A stretch of 57,581 bases of DNA, taken from the NCBI RefSeq assembly GCF_008801695.1, contig NZ_VZPF01000026.1, positions 1 through 57,581 on the forward strand, in the 5' to 3' direction. The translations under genes were made by a program, and so were the position numbers. Below the pieces are notes generated by a model, which did not search any database, was not told the DNA's origin, and worked only from the letters and a program-made list of their open reading frames with translations. This document shows positions 9,176 to 17,200 of the stretch, in pieces. Position 1 is the stretch's first letter; each line of letters begins with the position of its first letter. Source of the DNA: Pantoea stewartii subsp. stewartii. GTDB lineage: Bacteria; Pseudomonadota; Gammaproteobacteria; Enterobacterales; Enterobacteriaceae.

Positions 9176-9757
9176 TTACTTCGCCAGCGCCCAGGCAAGT
9201 GTCTGTTCAAGCAGACGTGCGCCCTGAGTGGTTAAAATGGATTCAGGATGGAACTGGAATCCGCAAACCCGATCGTGTTCATGACGGACGGCCATCACCA
9301 TGCCGTTGTAGCTGGCATTGACCGTTAATTCGTCTGGTGTATTGCTGCCCACCAGTGAGTGGTAACGGGCAACGGGAAGAGGATTACTCAGTCCGGCAAA
9401 CATCGCCTCGCCGTCATGGTTAATGGATGACGCTTTGCCATGCAAAATTTCACCGGCCTGACCGACATGGCCGCCATACGCTTCCACAATCGCCTGATGG
9501 CCCAGGCAGATCCCGATAATCGGTAACTTTCCGCGTAGCGCACCCAGCAGTTCGGGCATACAGCCCGCGTCTTTCGGCGCGCCAGGGCCGGGTGACAGCA
9601 TCAGGACAGGATTGTCCATGCTCTGCAAACGTTCAGTCAGCAAAGCGGCCGGTACGTTGTTGCGGTAAATCACCACGTTGTGCCCAAAGGTGCGTAGTTG
9701 ATCGACAAGGTTGTAGGTAAATGAGTCGATGTTATCCAGCAGCAGGATGTCAGCCAT
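9176..9757 (-). CDS. trpG: anthranilate synthase glutamine amidotransferase component
   Basis: TrpG hydrolyses glutamine and delivers ammonia to TrpE for anthranilate synthesis. The 193-aa class-I amidotransferase has [14 protein letters not shown] at the start, [12 protein letters not shown] for the oxyanion strand, the nucleophile Cys in [10 protein letters not shown], and the His-Glu pair in [10 protein letters not shown]. The ATG shares one base with the trpE stop (TGATG), so the two subunits are translationally coupled for equal output. It stops after ALAK instead of continuing into TrpD. Confidence 0.97.
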   Translation of the reverse strand: MADILLLDNIDSFTYNLVDQLRTFGHNVVIYRNNVPAALLTERLQSMDNPVLMLSPGPGAPKDAGCMPELLGALRGKLPIIGICLGHQAIVEAYGGHVGQAGEILHGKASSINHDGEAMFAGLSNPLPVARYHSLVGSNTPDELTVNASYNGMVMAVRHEHDRVCGFQFHPESILTTQGARLLEQTLAWALAK

Positions 9758-11319
9758 CAGAAGATCTCCTTGCAGTGATGAGCAGTGGCGATAGCGCGCA
9801 GCACCGCGCGGGCTTTATTGCGGCTTTCATCGGCCTCGGCCTGTGGGTTAGAGTCGAGCACCACGCCCGCGCCGGCCTGTACAGTGGCCACGCCGTTTTC
9901 CACGTAGGCTGAGCGGATCACAATACAGGTATCCAAATCACCGTTGGCGGTGAAATAGCCGACAGCGCCGCCGTAAATACCGCGTCGGGTGCCTTCGGCT
10001 TCAGCGATCAGTTGCATGGCGCGAACTTTAGGCGCGCCGCTCAGCGTGCCCATATTCATGCAGGCGCGGTAGGCATGTAGCACATCCAGATCCTCACGCA
10101 ATGTCCCCACCACGCGGGAGACCAGGTGCATAACAAAGGAATAACGATCAACCTTGGTCAGATCCGCGACGTAGCGGCTTCCGGGACGACAAATGCGCGC
10201 CAGGTCATTGCGTGCGAGATCGACCAGCATCAGGTGCTCGGCCAGCTCTTTATGATCGGTGCGCATTTCAAGTTCGATACGGCTGTCCAGATCGCGGTCC
10301 AGCGAGCCATCCGCATGTCGACCGCGTGGACGCGTTCCGGCAATCGGGTAAATTTCGATCTGTCGTGAGGCGGCGTCGTACTTGAGCGAGCTTTCCGGCG
10401 AGGCGCCAAAGAGCGAAAAATCCTGATCCTGCATAAAGAACATATACGGGCTGGGATTACTGCGTTTTAACGTATCGTAAGCGGCCAGCGGCGACGGGCA
10501 GGGCAGTGAGAAGCGACGTGATGGCACGACCTGGAAGATCTCACCAATACGAATAGCATCCTGCATCTTCCTCACCACATTACAGTATTCTTCATCGCTC
10601 TGGCTGGTGGTCAGCGTCATCGTTTCGATCGGCTTGACGGGCAACGCAGGTGCAGGTTGCAGCATTTGTCCGTGTAACTGCTCAATACGGCTTTGCAGAC
10701 GCTGGAATTCGTGGGTGGACGGACAGAACAGGCTGGCCTGCAGGCGGGCACTGTGTGCCTGGTGATCGAGCACCAGCAGGGTTTCCGCCAGATAGAAACA
10801 GTAGTCAGGGCAGCGCTGCTCACTGCTGAGCGTCGGCAGGTCCTCAAAACCCGCGACCAGATCATAGGCAAACAGGCCGCCAACGAACACGGCTTCGCGC
10901 TCATCGGCGGGCGAGTTCACTAACTGCGGGATCACACGCAGGGCATCAAACACCGACAGGGCGCGTAAGCGAGAGTCTTCATCTTGCTGATCGTGGGTCG
11001 TCGTAAATGTTAACACCCGGCCATCAGGGCGCGATTCATTTTTGATTTCGGCGGGAAGCGCCTCGTCCAGCAGCGGCAGCAGCGCCCGACCATTATCAGA
11101 CAGGGCCTGCACAGTGACGCAGTTACCCAGCGCGCTGATACGTAGGGCACTGTCGATGATCATCAGACTTTTTAAATTTTCCTTGCTGTCGATATCCGCA
11201 GATTCAAGCAGCAGCGTTGACGGGCGTGCGCCGCATAACTGATGAAAAACCGCGGCGGGATCTTCCCGATAAGGGGCGTTACCGGTAATTAACTTCACTG
11301 TAGGTTTTGCATTGAGCAT
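9757..11319 (-). CDS. trpE: anthranilate synthase component I
   Basis: TrpE converts chorismate to anthranilate using ammonia from TrpG and is the feedback-inhibited entry enzyme of the pathway. The 520-aa product has the LLES motif of the tryptophan-binding site (about residue 38). The C-terminal chorismate-utilising domain shows [14 protein letters not shown] [25 protein letters not shown] and [15 protein letters not shown] 11319 matches the enterobacterial start; the open frame further upstream runs into the attenuator. First structural gene of trpEGDCFBA, preceded by leader, attenuator and TrpR operator. Confidence 0.97.
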   Translation of the reverse strand: MLNAKPTVKLITGNAPYREDPAAVFHQLCGARPSTLLLESADIDSKENLKSLMIIDSALRISALGNCVTVQALSDNGRALLPLLDEALPAEIKNESRPDGRVLTFTTTHDQQDEDSRLRALSVFDALRVIPQLVNSPADEREAVFVGGLFAYDLVAGFEDLPTLSSEQRCPDYCFYLAETLLVLDHQAHSARLQASLFCPSTHEFQRLQSRIEQLHGQMLQPAPALPVKPIETMTLTTSQSDEEYCNVVRKMQDAIRIGEIFQVVPSRRFSLPCPSPLAAYDTLKRSNPSPYMFFMQDQDFSLFGASPESSLKYDAASRQIEIYPIAGTRPRGRHADGSLDRDLDSRIELEMRTDHKELAEHLMLVDLARNDLARICRPGSRYVADLTKVDRYSFVMHLVSRVVGTLREDLDVLHAYRACMNMGTLSGAPKVRAMQLIAEAEGTRRGIYGGAVGYFTANGDLDTCIVIRSAYVENGVATVQAGAGVVLDSNPQAEADESRNKARAVLRAIATAHHCKEIF

Positions 11320-11342
11320 GATGATTTCTCTGAATGTCGTCC

Positions 11343-11371
11343 AAAAAAAAGCCCGCTTGTTGGCGGGCTCA
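11343..11371 (-). terminator. trp attenuator
   Basis: On the minus strand AGCCCGC and GCGGGCT form a 7-bp stem followed by eight T residues, 20 bp after the leader-peptide stop and before trpE. This is the intrinsic terminator of the trp attenuation system. Confidence 0.92.
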
Positions 11372-11391
11372 GGTATCTGCACAGGTTTACG

Positions 11392-11469
11392 CTAAGTGTG
11401 CACGACAACGCCGCCCGACCGGGAAACATTGCGCCACCAACCAGTGAAAAGCGTAATAACCATTTTCAT
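11392..11469 (-). CDS. trpL: trp operon leader peptide
   Basis: A 25-codon frame (ATG 11469, TAG at 11392-11394) encodes MKMVITLFTGWWRN followed by eleven more residues. The tandem Trp codons at residues 11-12 lie upstream of the attenuator hairpin. This is the arrangement by which ribosome stalling at low charged tRNA-Trp prevents terminator formation. The peptide is longer than the 14-residue E. coli TrpL and shares mainly the GWWR core. The GC-rich segment after it can supply the alternative antiterminator pairing. Confidence 0.9.
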   Translation of the reverse strand: MKMVITLFTGWWRNVSRSGGVVVHT

Positions 11470-11499
11470 AAACACATACCCGTCTGCGGTGAACTTGTG

Positions 11500-11532
11500 T
11501 ACTAGTTAACTGGTTCGTGACAAAAATGTCAA
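11500..11532 (-). promoter_or_regulatory. trp promoter with TrpR operator
   Basis: On the minus strand TTGACA (11527-11532) and TTAACT (11504-11509) are spaced 17 bp apart. The -10 lies inside the near-palindrome GAACCAGTTAACTAGTAC (11500-11517), which closely matches the E. coli TrpR operator. Tryptophan-dependent repression is therefore expected. Confidence 0.9.
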
Positions 11533-11599
11533 TACACTTTTTCAGTGACCCATAAAATCGTTATCATGCTGACCTGTTCCATCGCCAGCAGGAGTTGTT

Positions 11600-12484
11600 T
11601 TGAGCGATATCGCCCGTTTTCCGCTTTACGATCTACATAGTCATACACGGGCTTCCGATGGATTGCTATCCCCGCAGGCGCTGGTCGAGCGTGCGGTTGA
11701 AATGCGCGTAGGTGTGCTGGCCATTACCGATCACGATACCGTGGCGGGCGTCGCCGAGGCACAGCAGGCCGCATTACGTGCTTCGTTGCCAGTCAATGTC
11801 ATAGCCGGCGTCGAGATTTCCACGCTGTGGGAAAATCATGAGATCCATATTGTTGGATTAAATATCGATATTCATCATCCCGTCATGACGCAGTTCCTTG
11901 CTGGTCAGTATACGACGCGACTGGAACGCGCCCAACGCATTGCTGAGCGGCTTGAAAAAGCCCAGATTCCCGATGCACTGGCGGGCGCCCTGCGTTTAGC
12001 TGAAGGGGGGATGATCACGCGGGGACATTTTGCCCGCTATCTGGTTGAGGTTGGCAAAGCGAGCACTATGGCGCAGGTATTCAAAAATTATCTGGCCCGA
12101 GGCAAAACCGGCTACGTGCCGCCGCAATGGTGTACAATTAATCAAGCCATTGATGCCATTCACCATTCTGGTGGCTGTGCGGTGCTGGCTCATCCGGGAC
12201 GCTACGGATTGTCGGCAAAATGGCTGAAACGCCTGATCGCGTATTTTCGCGCTGCGGGTGGTGATGCTATCGAGGTGGCACAATGTCAGCAGGCACCCGA
12301 TGAGCGTACCACGTTAGCCGGGTACGCCCGGGATAACGATCTGGCCGCATCGCAAGGTTCTGATTTTCATCAACCCTGCCCGTGGATTGAGTTAGGCCGC
12401 AAACTGTGGTTACCCGCAGCCGTAGAACCCGTCTGGGAACGCTTTCCCGCACTGGCTCCGGCTGCTGAATGCACGGAAAGGTGA
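11600..12484 (+). CDS. rnm: Rnm 5'-3' exoribonuclease / PHP-family phosphatase (YciV, TrpH)
   Basis: Rnm (YciV/TrpH) is a PHP-domain enzyme that trims the 5' ends of rRNA and degrades short RNA and 3',5'-bisphosphonucleotides. The 294-aa product has the metal-binding motifs DLHSHTRASDG, ITDHDT, GVEIS, AHPGRY and the C-terminal GSDFHQP, all intact. The start is a TTG at 11600 preceded by CAGGAGTTGTT; no ATG lies nearby in frame. It is divergent from the trp operon and followed 12 bp later by yciO, as in E. coli. Confidence 0.92.
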   Translation: MSDIARFPLYDLHSHTRASDGLLSPQALVERAVEMRVGVLAITDHDTVAGVAEAQQAALRASLPVNVIAGVEISTLWENHEIHIVGLNIDIHHPVMTQFLAGQYTTRLERAQRIAERLEKAQIPDALAGALRLAEGGMITRGHFARYLVEVGKASTMAQVFKNYLARGKTGYVPPQWCTINQAIDAIHHSGGCAVLAHPGRYGLSAKWLKRLIAYFRAAGGDAIEVAQCQQAPDERTTLAGYARDNDLAASQGSDFHQPCPWIELGRKLWLPAAVEPVWERFPALAPAAECTER

Positions 12485-12496
12485 TAAGAGGTTTTT

Positions 12497-13117
12497 ATGA
12501 GTCAACTGTTTCATATTCATCCGGATAATCCGCAACCGCGTCTGATTAACCAGGCTGTGGAGTACCTGAACAAAGGTGGCGTGATTGTTTACCCGACCGA
12601 TTCAGGCTATGCCCTGGGATGTCGTCTGGAAGAAAAAGGCGCGATGGAGCGCATTTGCCCTATACGGCAACTGGATGGTCATCATAATTTCACACTAATG
12701 TGCCGCGATTTGTCTGAGTTGTCGGTGTATTCACAGGTGGGCAACAGCGCGTTCCGCCTGATTAAAAATAACACGCCGGGCAATTACACGTTTATTCTGA
12801 AGGCGACGAAAGAAGTCCCGCGCCGTCTGATGAACGAGAAACGTAAAACCATTGGTTTACGTGTCCCGTCGAATCCAGTGGCCCTAGCGTTACTGGAAGC
12901 GCTTAATGAACCGATGATGTCGACATCCTTGATTCTGCCAGGCAATGATTTCACTGAATCTGATCCGGAAGACATTCAGCACAGTATTGGTAAGCTGGTG
13001 GACTTAATCATTGACGGCGGCACGCTGGGACAGCAGCCTACCACCGTGATTGATTTGACCAGTGATGCCCCTGAAATTGTCCGTGAAGGCGCTGGCGACA
13101 CAACGCCTTTTATGTAA
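12497..13117 (+). CDS. yciO: YciO (Sua5/YrdC-family) protein
   Basis: YciO belongs to the YrdC/Sua5 dsRNA-binding fold family, whose better-known members make threonylcarbamoyl-AMP for tRNA t6A. YciO itself appears to have weak or distinct activity. The 206-aa product shows the family's GGVIVYPTDSGYALGC and KRKTIGLRVPSNPVALALLE-like blocks plus LIIDGGTLGQQPTTVIDL near the end. ATG 12497 has AGAGGTTTTT upstream. It is probably co-transcribed with rnm. Downstream, K-12 yciQ and rluB are absent; instead an opposing lipoprotein gene ends only 5 bp away. Confidence 0.93.
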   Translation: MSQLFHIHPDNPQPRLINQAVEYLNKGGVIVYPTDSGYALGCRLEEKGAMERICPIRQLDGHHNFTLMCRDLSELSVYSQVGNSAFRLIKNNTPGNYTFILKATKEVPRRLMNEKRKTIGLRVPSNPVALALLEALNEPMMSTSLILPGNDFTESDPEDIQHSIGKLVDLIIDGGTLGQQPTTVIDLTSDAPEIVREGAGDTTPFM

Positions 13118-13122
13118 GCCAG

Positions 13123-13764
13123 TCAGGTTTTACGGGTGTCAGGAATCGTCGCCTGTAACCAGTTTTTAAACTGGCCGTAAGGGATATAGAGTGACACATC
13201 TTTCAGTATCACTTTCCCGCTACGGCCATTTTTAATTGAATCGGAATACCCGACGATCACGCCGCCGATGGTATCGTCACTATTGAAGACCCCACCGCCA
13301 GACATCCCCTGAACCACGCCAGCATTGGAAGCCATCGCGATGCACGGACTTTTATTCCAGAGGTTACGAATGGCGGTGCGTGCGAGATTCACACCTTTTG
13401 ATTCAACAGGTAGCGCCGAAATATAGCTGTAACCGTACATCTTTACGTGATCGCCAATATCGGTGCTGCGGAAGTGAGCCAGCGTATCAGGCGGATTCTT
13501 GTGATAAATAATCGCAAGGTCGCAGTAAGGGTGATAAGACTTCACGCGCTGCACGGCAAATTTTGCCACATGCGCGGCAGTCAGGCTGTATTCAGGCGTC
13601 AACGGAATAGTGGTGCCCAGCGTGCCTAAACCCAGAATCGTCGGAATGCCTGTCACGCTCATATCCACGTGCTGCATTGCCGTTCGGCTGTACTCGGTAT
13701 GGCCCACGGAACAACCGCTCAGCGCCAACGCAATCAACGCTGAACTTACAAAACGTTTTTTCAT
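13123..13764 (-). CDS. lipoprotein with trypsin-like serine-protease fold
   Basis: A 213-aa secreted protein with a lipobox LSGC at residues 15-18. The mature part shows a chymotrypsin-type triad in the right order: His65 in LTAAHVAKF, Asp82 in YCDLAIIY and Ser155 in QGMSGGGVF (compare GDSGGP). Cys81 and Cys141 may form a disulfide. After Cys18 come Ser-Val, which suggests outer-membrane sorting. Its target is unknown. It lies between yciO and a MITE, with no partner gene in the same operon, and has no counterpart at this place in K-12. Fold assignment is from motifs only. Confidence 0.72.
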   Translation of the reverse strand: MKKRFVSSALIALALSGCSVGHTEYSRTAMQHVDMSVTGIPTILGLGTLGTTIPLTPEYSLTAAHVAKFAVQRVKSYHPYCDLAIIYHKNPPDTLAHFRSTDIGDHVKMYGYSYISALPVESKGVNLARTAIRNLWNKSPCIAMASNAGVVQGMSGGGVFNSDDTIGGVIVGYSDSIKNGRSGKVILKDVSLYIPYGQFKNWLQATIPDTRKT

Positions 13765-13937
13765 GGTGGTGTCTTCGCTTAAGCATGCCAGTAAAATCCC
13801 TGGTGAAGATTAAAGACATGCAAATTAAAGCTCATCGTGAGCCGTATTAACGCAGCGTTTCCCGATGCGCCAGTATTAAGATTAATAACAACCCTTTAGC
13901 GTGCTGCAATTTAATGCCCGGGTCAGAAATAACTGAC

Positions 13938-14128
13938 ACCGTACGGGGCTTTGTTGAATAATAGGTAATCATTCTGTTTTGTCTGCACTGTTTTGGTAGA
14001 AAACGCTGATGCCAGACAGAACACCGTCATACGCAAGCATGTAACGCATTGATTTTATGTTATCTGAAACAACCGTTTTCATAGTACCACAGCATAAAAT
14101 CCATTTATTCAACAAAGCCACCGTACGG
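13938..14128. repeat. 9-bp target-site duplication flanking MITE copy 1
   Basis: ACCGTACGG occurs at 13938-13946 and again at 14120-14128, directly bordering the MITE. A 9-bp duplication is the length produced by IS903-group transposases of the IS5 family. Confidence 0.93.
13947..14119 (-). mobile_element. IS903/IS5-like MITE, copy 1
   Basis: A 173-bp non-autonomous element with 15-bp perfect terminal inverted repeats GGCTTTGTTGAATAA. These match the ends of IS903-type insertion sequences. It encodes no transposase. Its reverse complement is identical to the element at 14529-14701 except at one base (C14045 against A14603). The intact target duplication shows it arrived by transposition. Confidence 0.93.
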
Positions 14129-14528
14129 ATTAAAATCTGCTCACTGTCCGGTCGCATAATGTGTTATCGGCAATAGATTGCAATAGTCCAATTTTTTTTA
14201 ACTTTACGAGGGTAGAAAAAAAGTCATTGCGGACTTAATGATAAAAAACAGGGTGATGACCACCTTATTATTCTTTCATTATCGGCTGATGAATAAAATT
14301 GTACAGTGATTTTTATGTTGTATAGCTTTTCCCGACGCAACCTGTTGATAATAGAGTAAACAGGGTGCATTGAAGATGCGAGGCGGGCTAACAGAGGGCT
14401 GCCGGGGCCCACAATGATTTTATTTGACTTAAGTAGCGGTGTTTTGTTTTTATTTTTTGTAAACAGCCACAAAAATAAAACTGTTTAGCGCGCCGACTGA
14501 GTGTGAGCCGTTAATGAAAAGTATCAGG
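14129..14528. other. 400-bp gene-free spacer between two inverted MITEs
   Basis: This AT-rich stretch has only a short leftward frame (14224-14472) with unremarkable composition and no convincing ribosome-binding site. I see no gene, tRNA or clear promoter. Because the flanking MITEs are inverted and nearly identical, the segment could flip by homologous recombination or form a large stem-loop. Confidence 0.6.
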
Positions 14529-14701
14529 GGCTTTGTTGAATAAATGGATTTTATGCTGTGGTACTATGAAAACGGTTGTTTCAGATAACATAAAATCAAT
14601 GCATTACATGCTTGCGTATGACGGTGTTCTGTCTGGCATCAGCGTTTTCTACCAAAACAGTGCAGACAAAACAGAATGATTACCTATTATTCAACAAAGC
14701 C
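14529..14701 (+). mobile_element. IS903/IS5-like MITE, copy 2 (no target duplication)
   Basis: Same 173-bp element as at 13947-14119 but in inverted orientation, 172 of 173 bases identical. The bases just outside are AGTATCAGG on the left and GGTTTATCC on the right, so no 9-bp duplication is present. This suggests a rearrangement that used this copy after insertion. It lies 62 bp past the rluB stop. Confidence 0.92.
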
Positions 14702-14763
14702 GGTTTATCCTGAATGTAATGGATATGGAATGATGGATAACCTTATATCAACCCGGCAGGCAC

Positions 14764-15648
14764 TCAGGTTGCGTTGCGTTTGCTACTGGCATTACGACGA
14801 GCGGGTCTGCCACTGGCCTGGCTGTGACGTTTCACGGCCCGACGAATCTGATTGGCTTTTGTACGACGGCGATCTTTCTCAACCGCCAGTTTGGTGACGG
14901 TTTCGTCATCCATTCCTACCAGATTGCGCAGATAATTGACCGCTGGCAGATCCAGTTCCATCCAGCCACCGCGTGGTACACCTTTTGGCAAGGTGATGTC
15001 GCCATAGCGGACACGCATCAGGCGGCTGACCTGTACACCCACGGCTTCCCATAAACGGCGAACTTCACGGTTGCGTCCTTCAGTCAGGGTGACGTTGTAC
15101 CACTGGTTGATGCCTTCTCCACCCGCAAAACGCAATGTTTTGAACGCTGCCGGACCATCTTCCAGTTGCACACCTTTACTGAGCTGACGAATTTTGTCAT
15201 CGTCAACCTGGCCAAACACGCGCACCGCGTATTCACGTTCCACTTCCCGGCTGGGATGCATCAGGCGGTTAGCCAGTTCACCATCCGTTGTAAAAAGCAT
15301 GAGTCCACAGGTATTCACGTCAAGGCGGCCAACGGCAATCCAGCGCGAACCGCGCAGGCGCGGCAGACGATCGAAGACCGTAGGCCGCCCTTCAGGATCG
15401 CTGCGTGTGCAGAGTTCACCTTCAGGTTTATAATACGCCAGCACACGGCACACTTCTGTTGCAGATTCAGCAATCGATACCAGATGGCCATCAATACGGA
15501 TTTTCAGGGCTTTATTGTTTTCGATGCGATCGCCGAGTGTGGCAAGCTTACCGTCAACGCTCACGCGTCCGGCCGCAATCATCGCTTCAATTTCACGACG
15601 CGAACCGTGACCGGCACGCGCTAAGACTTTTTGTAACTTCTCGCTCAT
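14764..15648 (-). CDS. rluB: 23S rRNA pseudouridine(2605) synthase
   Basis: RluB isomerises U2605 of 23S rRNA to pseudouridine during 50S assembly. The 294-aa product has an N-terminal S4-like RNA-binding domain (about 1-60, [15 protein letters not shown]) and the RsuA/RluB-family catalytic domain with Asp110 in GRLDVNT and ALEREYRV-like EREYAVRV. A basic Ser/Arg-rich C-terminal tail follows. In K-12 rluB points toward btuR from the yciO side; here it is read leftward, towards the MITEs. Start ATG 15648 is preceded by AGGTAGCTCC. Isolated from operon partners. Confidence 0.95.
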   Translation of the reverse strand: MSEKLQKVLARAGHGSRREIEAMIAAGRVSVDGKLATLGDRIENNKALKIRIDGHLVSIAESATEVCRVLAYYKPEGELCTRSDPEGRPTVFDRLPRLRGSRWIAVGRLDVNTCGLMLFTTDGELANRLMHPSREVEREYAVRVFGQVDDDKIRQLSKGVQLEDGPAAFKTLRFAGGEGINQWYNVTLTEGRNREVRRLWEAVGVQVSRLMRVRYGDITLPKGVPRGGWMELDLPAVNYLRNLVGMDDETVTKLAVEKDRRRTKANQIRRAVKRHSQASGRPARRNASSKRNAT

Positions 15649-15791
15649 GGAGCTACCTCATTGTCGCCTTCCCAGGCGTCGTAATTTCTTAATAATCAAT
15701 GGGTTATATTGACTGTTGGAGGGTATTATAACCGATGTACAACACAATGTAATCCCCTTTGTTGTCCAAGATGTTACTCAATATTAGACGT

Positions 15792-15820
15792 AAAAAAGCC
15801 GCTTCTGAGAGCGGCTTTTA
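15792..15820. terminator. terminator downstream of the amber-interrupted phage gene
   Basis: AAAAAGCCGC and GCGGCTTTTA pair around an 8-base loop, with A- and T-tracts on both sides, immediately past the TAA of the leftward frame ending at 15824. Confidence 0.8.
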
Positions 15821-15823
15821 TAT

Positions 15824-17155
15824 TTAGTTAAAGCTTGTAGAACTGTCTAAGGCGAACGTCATATTGTCCATATGATTTGTCAGTGCCAAATCCATCTTCG
15901 TATCAAACAGGTTTCCAAACTCTCCAGTATTCATCTGCAACTGTATCTGGCCTCCCATGCTCAGTTGCAATGGTGGCATACTCATTGAGAATGGATTGCC
16001 GTTCTAGTAATTCTGACCAAGGCTGGCACCAGTGAACATCGAAGCATTTGAAATTGGGTTGGTATAACCTGAGCTGAGTCCTGTTGTCTGATTATCACCA
16101 AATAAACCCCTTGCCCCATTGATAGCAGTCCCAAGCCATGAATCGTTGTAATAGAGTCCGCTACTGTTCACGTCTTGCTTCGTTCCAAAATGAGAGTTTA
16201 GCCAGTTAACAGCCCCTGCCAGTGCCGCTGCCAGTTGAACAAGATGTCCTGTAGTCTCGCCAGCAAAGGAGCCTAAATCTTTAATAACAGGCTTTAATTG
16301 TACAAATGCGTCCTCTAGACTTTCCGCACTCATGCCCGTTTTCTTGAGACCATCCGCATAGCTGGCTGCAAACTGATCGCCCATAGCGTTGGAGACTGTC
16401 TCTGCTGTCTGGCCAAGTTGGCCTAACCACTTTACAGCCTCCTGCTGTGCATCGGTTAATAGCAACCCCTTCTGTGCGATTTGCTGCATGGCTTCTACAA
16501 CGTACTGGCCGTTATCACCAATGGATTTACTCACAAAGGAAAAGTCATTCACACTTTCAGAAAGTGCAGTAAATTCCTGCTCAGTTAGTTTAGCACTTTT
16601 CTTGAAGTTATTAAGGATGATGCCTAACTCGACAGGGCCTTTGGCAGATTTTAGTGTGTTAACCGCTTCATCACGGCCATACCCACCACGTGTTGTCATA
16701 ATGTTTGCCCAAGCACTAAGTTCCCCACCGCCAGAATAATTCCACTCACCTGTTTTCTTATTCTGCTTCCACTGACCTTGTGAAAGCTGGCCCTGTTTGT
16801 CCTAGACATCTTTGGATATGTCGGCCAGCTTATCATCTGACAGGTCGAATCCGGTGCGTTGCATCACACTTCTTTTTAAGGCCATGGCAGAAAGTGGATC
16901 GAGGCCCATACTTTGCATTTTCATGCGGCCCTGTTGCCGCTCTACTGCGCCACTTACAGCTTCCCGAGTGGCATTGACGGCAAAGTATCCGGCACCACCA
17001 ATTCCGAGTGCAGAGCCTAACGGAGAGCCTAAGAGAGCACCTAACGCAAGAGTGTTGCTGTTCCCCTTGCGTGGTTGCTTTCCTTCAATGCGTGCTGCAC
17101 GGCGAGCCTGACGAGCTTGAGCTGAGGTATTAAGGCTATAAAAAAGCCGCAACAT
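15824..17155 (-). pseudogene. phage tail/tape-measure-like gene with two in-frame TAG codons
   Basis: A single reading frame of 444 codons runs leftward from 17155 to a TAA at 15824-15826. It is interrupted only by TAG at 16802-16804 and TAG at 16004-16006. Around both stops the protein reads on naturally (DISKDV|DKQGQLSQ and SLGQNY|NGNPFSMS), and both could be former CAG Gln codons. The Ala/Gly/Gln/Ser-rich helical composition, a Gly/Ala-rich hydrophobic stretch (LGALLGSPLGSALG) and segments such as NNFKKSAKLTEQEF suggest a phage tail tape-measure or internal structural protein. The 5' end is missing: the ATG at 17155 lies within the terminator of the neighbouring transporter gene. It is either a decayed fragment or an amber-readthrough gene; no other phage gene adjoins it. 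Confidence 0.6.
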
Positions 17156-17174
17156 CGTCTGTTGCGGCTTTTTA
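17139..17174. terminator. terminator of the CitMHS transporter gene
   Basis: AAAAAGCCGCAACA and TGTTGCGGCTTTTT pair almost perfectly over a short loop 27 bp past the transporter stop. The phage-like fragment begins directly inside its left flank, marking an insertion boundary. Confidence 0.88.
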
Positions 17175-17200
17175 CTTTCTGGCTGACGCTCCCGGGCATC

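Noticed and set aside
13969..14157. 62-aa leftward frame covering MITE copy 1, and the matching 37-codon frame in copy 2 (14566-14679)
   Set aside because: The frames come from the repeated element itself, lack a convincing ribosome-binding site and have no recognisable domain.
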